A stretch of DNA of 64,000 bases from Janthinobacterium rivuli (GTDB taxonomy: Bacteria > Pseudomonadota > Gammaproteobacteria > Burkholderiales > Burkholderiaceae_D): the NCBI RefSeq assembly GCF_009208735.1, contig NZ_WFLJ01000002.1, positions 124,001 to 188,000 of the forward strand, read 5' to 3'. Positions 62,318 through 64,000 of the stretch are shown piece by piece. Both the position numbers and the translations under genes were made by a program. The number at the start of each line of letters is the position of its first letter. Position 1 is the first letter of the stretch. The notes below the pieces were generated by a model. That model searched no databases. It was not told the DNA's origin and saw only the letters and a list, made by a program, of their open reading frames with translations.

Positions 62318-63998
62318 TGCTCGGTTCCGAATTGGTAATGGGGACGATGGCCATGGCCGTCTGCGCATCGCGCACGGGGCCGACCAGGCGACGCGCGCCG
62401 GTGGTGATGCGGGTCCAGGACTGGCTGACCAGCATCCAGATCAGGGTGGCGATGGCGACGCCGGCGATCATCAAGAAGACGTCGTTATAGGCCAGCACAT
62501 TGGCTTCGCGCGTGGCGATGGCGCCCAGGCGCGCCACGCCCTGGGTGCTGCGCAGGGCGGGGTCCGTCAGCACGCCGCCATAGGCCGACGCGCCCGACTG
62601 CACGCGCGCGGCCACCTGCGGGTCGAGCATGGTCAGGTGCTCGACCAGGTAGCTGGAATGGTATTTTTCGCGCGCCGTCTGGATGGTGCCGACGATGGCC
62701 GACCCGAGCAAGCCGCCCAGGTTCTGCGTCATGGTAAACATCACGGAAAAACTCACCAGGTTGCGCGGTTCGGCGATGACGGCGCCCATGCCGGCCACCA
62801 TCGTGGGGCCGAGGAAATACGTGCCGCCAAAGGCCAGCAGGAACTGGCTGACATACATGTTGACGGGGCGCGTCTGGCTGGTGGCGTGCGCGTCGATCAG
62901 GGCGCCGGCCGCGATCAGCAGCAGCGCGAACATCAGCGAGCGGTGCAGGGTCGCCGGATTGATCGTCAGCGCGCTGACCACCAGGCCCGCCACGCTGCCC
63001 AGCAACACCACGATGAACAGGTTCTGCATCTGGTCCGTGTTCAGGCCCAGCGCCTGCAGGAAACCCACCGCCCCCGTCGATTCGGACAGCACGATGCGAA
63101 ACAGCAGCACCGATAAAAACAGCTTGGCGATCTTGCCCGTGGTGAGCCAGCGCGTATTGAGCAGCGGGCGGGCGCGGTTATGCTCGATGGCCAGCGAGGC
63201 GGCGATCAGCACGATGGAGCCTGCCAGACAAACGCCCACCCACTCGGACTCCATCCACCACGCCGTGCGCCCCTGCGCCAGCACGGCGCACAGCAGGGCC
63301 ACGCCGGGCGCGAACAGGATGAAGGTGAGGAAGTCGAGCGGCTCGAACGTCTGCACGCGGTCGCCGGGCGGCAGTTTCAGGGCCAGCACGCAGCCGAGCG
63401 CCAGCAGGGCCAGTCCCAGCTCGAACAGGTAAAGACCGTGCCATTCGCCGATCTGCAGCAGTTCGGAAGTAAAGATGCGCGCCAGGGGCAGCGCCAGCTG
63501 GGCAAAGCCCAGGCCCAGCACCACGCCTTTCAGGCGGTGCCGCGCGGGAAACGCCTGCAAGGTGTAGTACAGGCCCAGCACGCCCAGCGCGCCGCCCACC
63601 ATGCCATGCGCGGCGCGCACGGCGATCGCCGACGGCAAGGTATTCGCATACAGATGGGCAAAGGTGACGAGCGCGTACAGCACCAGGAACGCTTCCGTAA
63701 ACAGGCGCAGGCCGAACTGCTGGCGGAATTTCACCAGCAGCAGATTCATCGAGACGATGGTCATCACGTAGGCGGCCGGCAGCCATTGCATCTGGTAGGC
63801 ATAGGCGGCCAGCGAACCTTGCAGGTTCAGCAGATTGGCCGTCACCAGGCCGTTGCCCAGTCCTCCCGTCAGCGCGACGATCAGGCCGACGATGAAATAC
63901 GCGACACGCTTGGGCGTCGAATGTTCGGGCATCGATGGCGACCCGGGCAAGGTCGGGCGTTCGCCCGGCCCCCAGGTGCGAGGTGTGTACTTGTCCAT
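62304..63998 (-). CDS. DHA2/EmrB-like MFS exporter, start at window edge
   Basis: Inner-membrane drug:proton antiporter of 564 residues with about 14 helices. The cytoplasmic N-terminus (~30 residues) is Pro-rich. No strict motif A is visible between helices 2 and 3 (Lys-Phe-Arg-Gln-Gln-Phe-Gly-Leu-Arg there), a divergent form. ATG at 63998 is two bases from the window end, so the real start could lie further upstream. It heads the EmrB-EmrA-OMF operon; its regulator is presumably outside the window. Confidence 0.85.
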   Translation of the reverse strand: MDKYTPRTWGPGERPTLPGSPSMPEHSTPKRVAYFIVGLIVALTGGLGNGLVTANLLNLQGSLAAYAYQMQWLPAAYVMTIVSMNLLLVKFRQQFGLRLFTEAFLVLYALVTFAHLYANTLPSAIAVRAAHGMVGGALGVLGLYYTLQAFPARHRLKGVVLGLGFAQLALPLARIFTSELLQIGEWHGLYLFELGLALLALGCVLALKLPPGDRVQTFEPLDFLTFILFAPGVALLCAVLAQGRTAWWMESEWVGVCLAGSIVLIAASLAIEHNRARPLLNTRWLTTGKIAKLFLSVLLFRIVLSESTGAVGFLQALGLNTDQMQNLFIVVLLGSVAGLVVSALTINPATLHRSLMFALLLIAAGALIDAHATSQTRPVNMYVSQFLLAFGGTYFLGPTMVAGMGAVIAEPRNLVSFSVMFTMTQNLGGLLGSAIVGTIQTAREKYHSSYLVEHLTMLDPQVAARVQSGASAYGGVLTDPALRSTQGVARLGAIATREANVLAYNDVFLMIAGVAIATLIWMLVSQSWTRITTGARRLVGPVRDAQTAMAIVPITNSEPSNDRK

Positions 63999-64000
63999 GC

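Overview
The window is high-GC, gene-dense chromosomal DNA of a betaproteobacterium. The best fit is Oxalobacteraceae (Janthinobacterium/Duganella/Massilia type). This rests on a CIRCE-controlled groESL operon, a phasin (PHA granule protein) with an Ala/Pro/Lys tail, many signalling and efflux genes, and overall codon use. The genus is inference. I saw no rRNA, tRNA, insertion sequence, prophage or CRISPR array.

Layout. 0-4 kb: an exported protein with an internal duplication, then groES-groL behind a stacked heat-shock/housekeeping promoter and a perfect CIRCE operator. 4-10 kb: a PadR regulator with its MFS exporter, a GNAT enzyme, a POT peptide transporter and phosphoglucomutase. 10-13.3 kb: a four-gene operon behind a strong Fur-boxed promoter (DUF4198, DUF3649, PepSY membrane protein, DUF3325), probably handling siderophore iron at the inner membrane. 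13.3-17 kb: a diguanylate cyclase whose EAL domain has lost most catalytic residues, and a chemoreceptor. 17-24.9 kb: a complete polyol catabolic operon read leftward (binding protein, two permeases, xylitol/sorbitol-type dehydrogenase, ATPase, AraC regulator, xylulokinase), with a large dyad at the first gene.

25-34.5 kb: two GNAT enzymes and a cytosine-deaminase-like amidohydrolase, the phasin, a heterodimeric ABC exporter of MdlAB type, and a TPR-GGDEF protein. 34.5-39 kb is the least recognisable part: a small lipoprotein, a zinc-ribbon membrane protein, a two-gene operon of unknown beta-rich proteins and a small unknown protein. 39-43.7 kb: an M29-like peptidase, a LysR regulator divergent from a PhyH dioxygenase/sugar isomerase pair, and an OhrR-type regulator whose promoter predicts a leaderless mRNA. 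43.8-48.7 kb: an M1-type metallopeptidase broken by a frameshift, a DUF6702 protein and a TonB-dependent receptor, with a run of ten C just before the receptor start.

48.7-51.3 kb: a Fur-boxed PF10014-type dioxygenase, a receiver-histidine kinase, and an intergenic region with all the marks of a small RNA gene (dyad, promoter, anti-Shine-Dalgarno motif, terminator). 51.3-64 kb: a TetR-controlled RND efflux operon, two unknown envelope proteins, and an EmrAB/outer-membrane-factor operon running off the right edge.

The best candidates for undescribed biology are the small RNA locus near 51.2 kb, the peptidase-DUF6702-receptor operon with its frameshift and poly-C tract, and the unknown operon at 36-38.5 kb.
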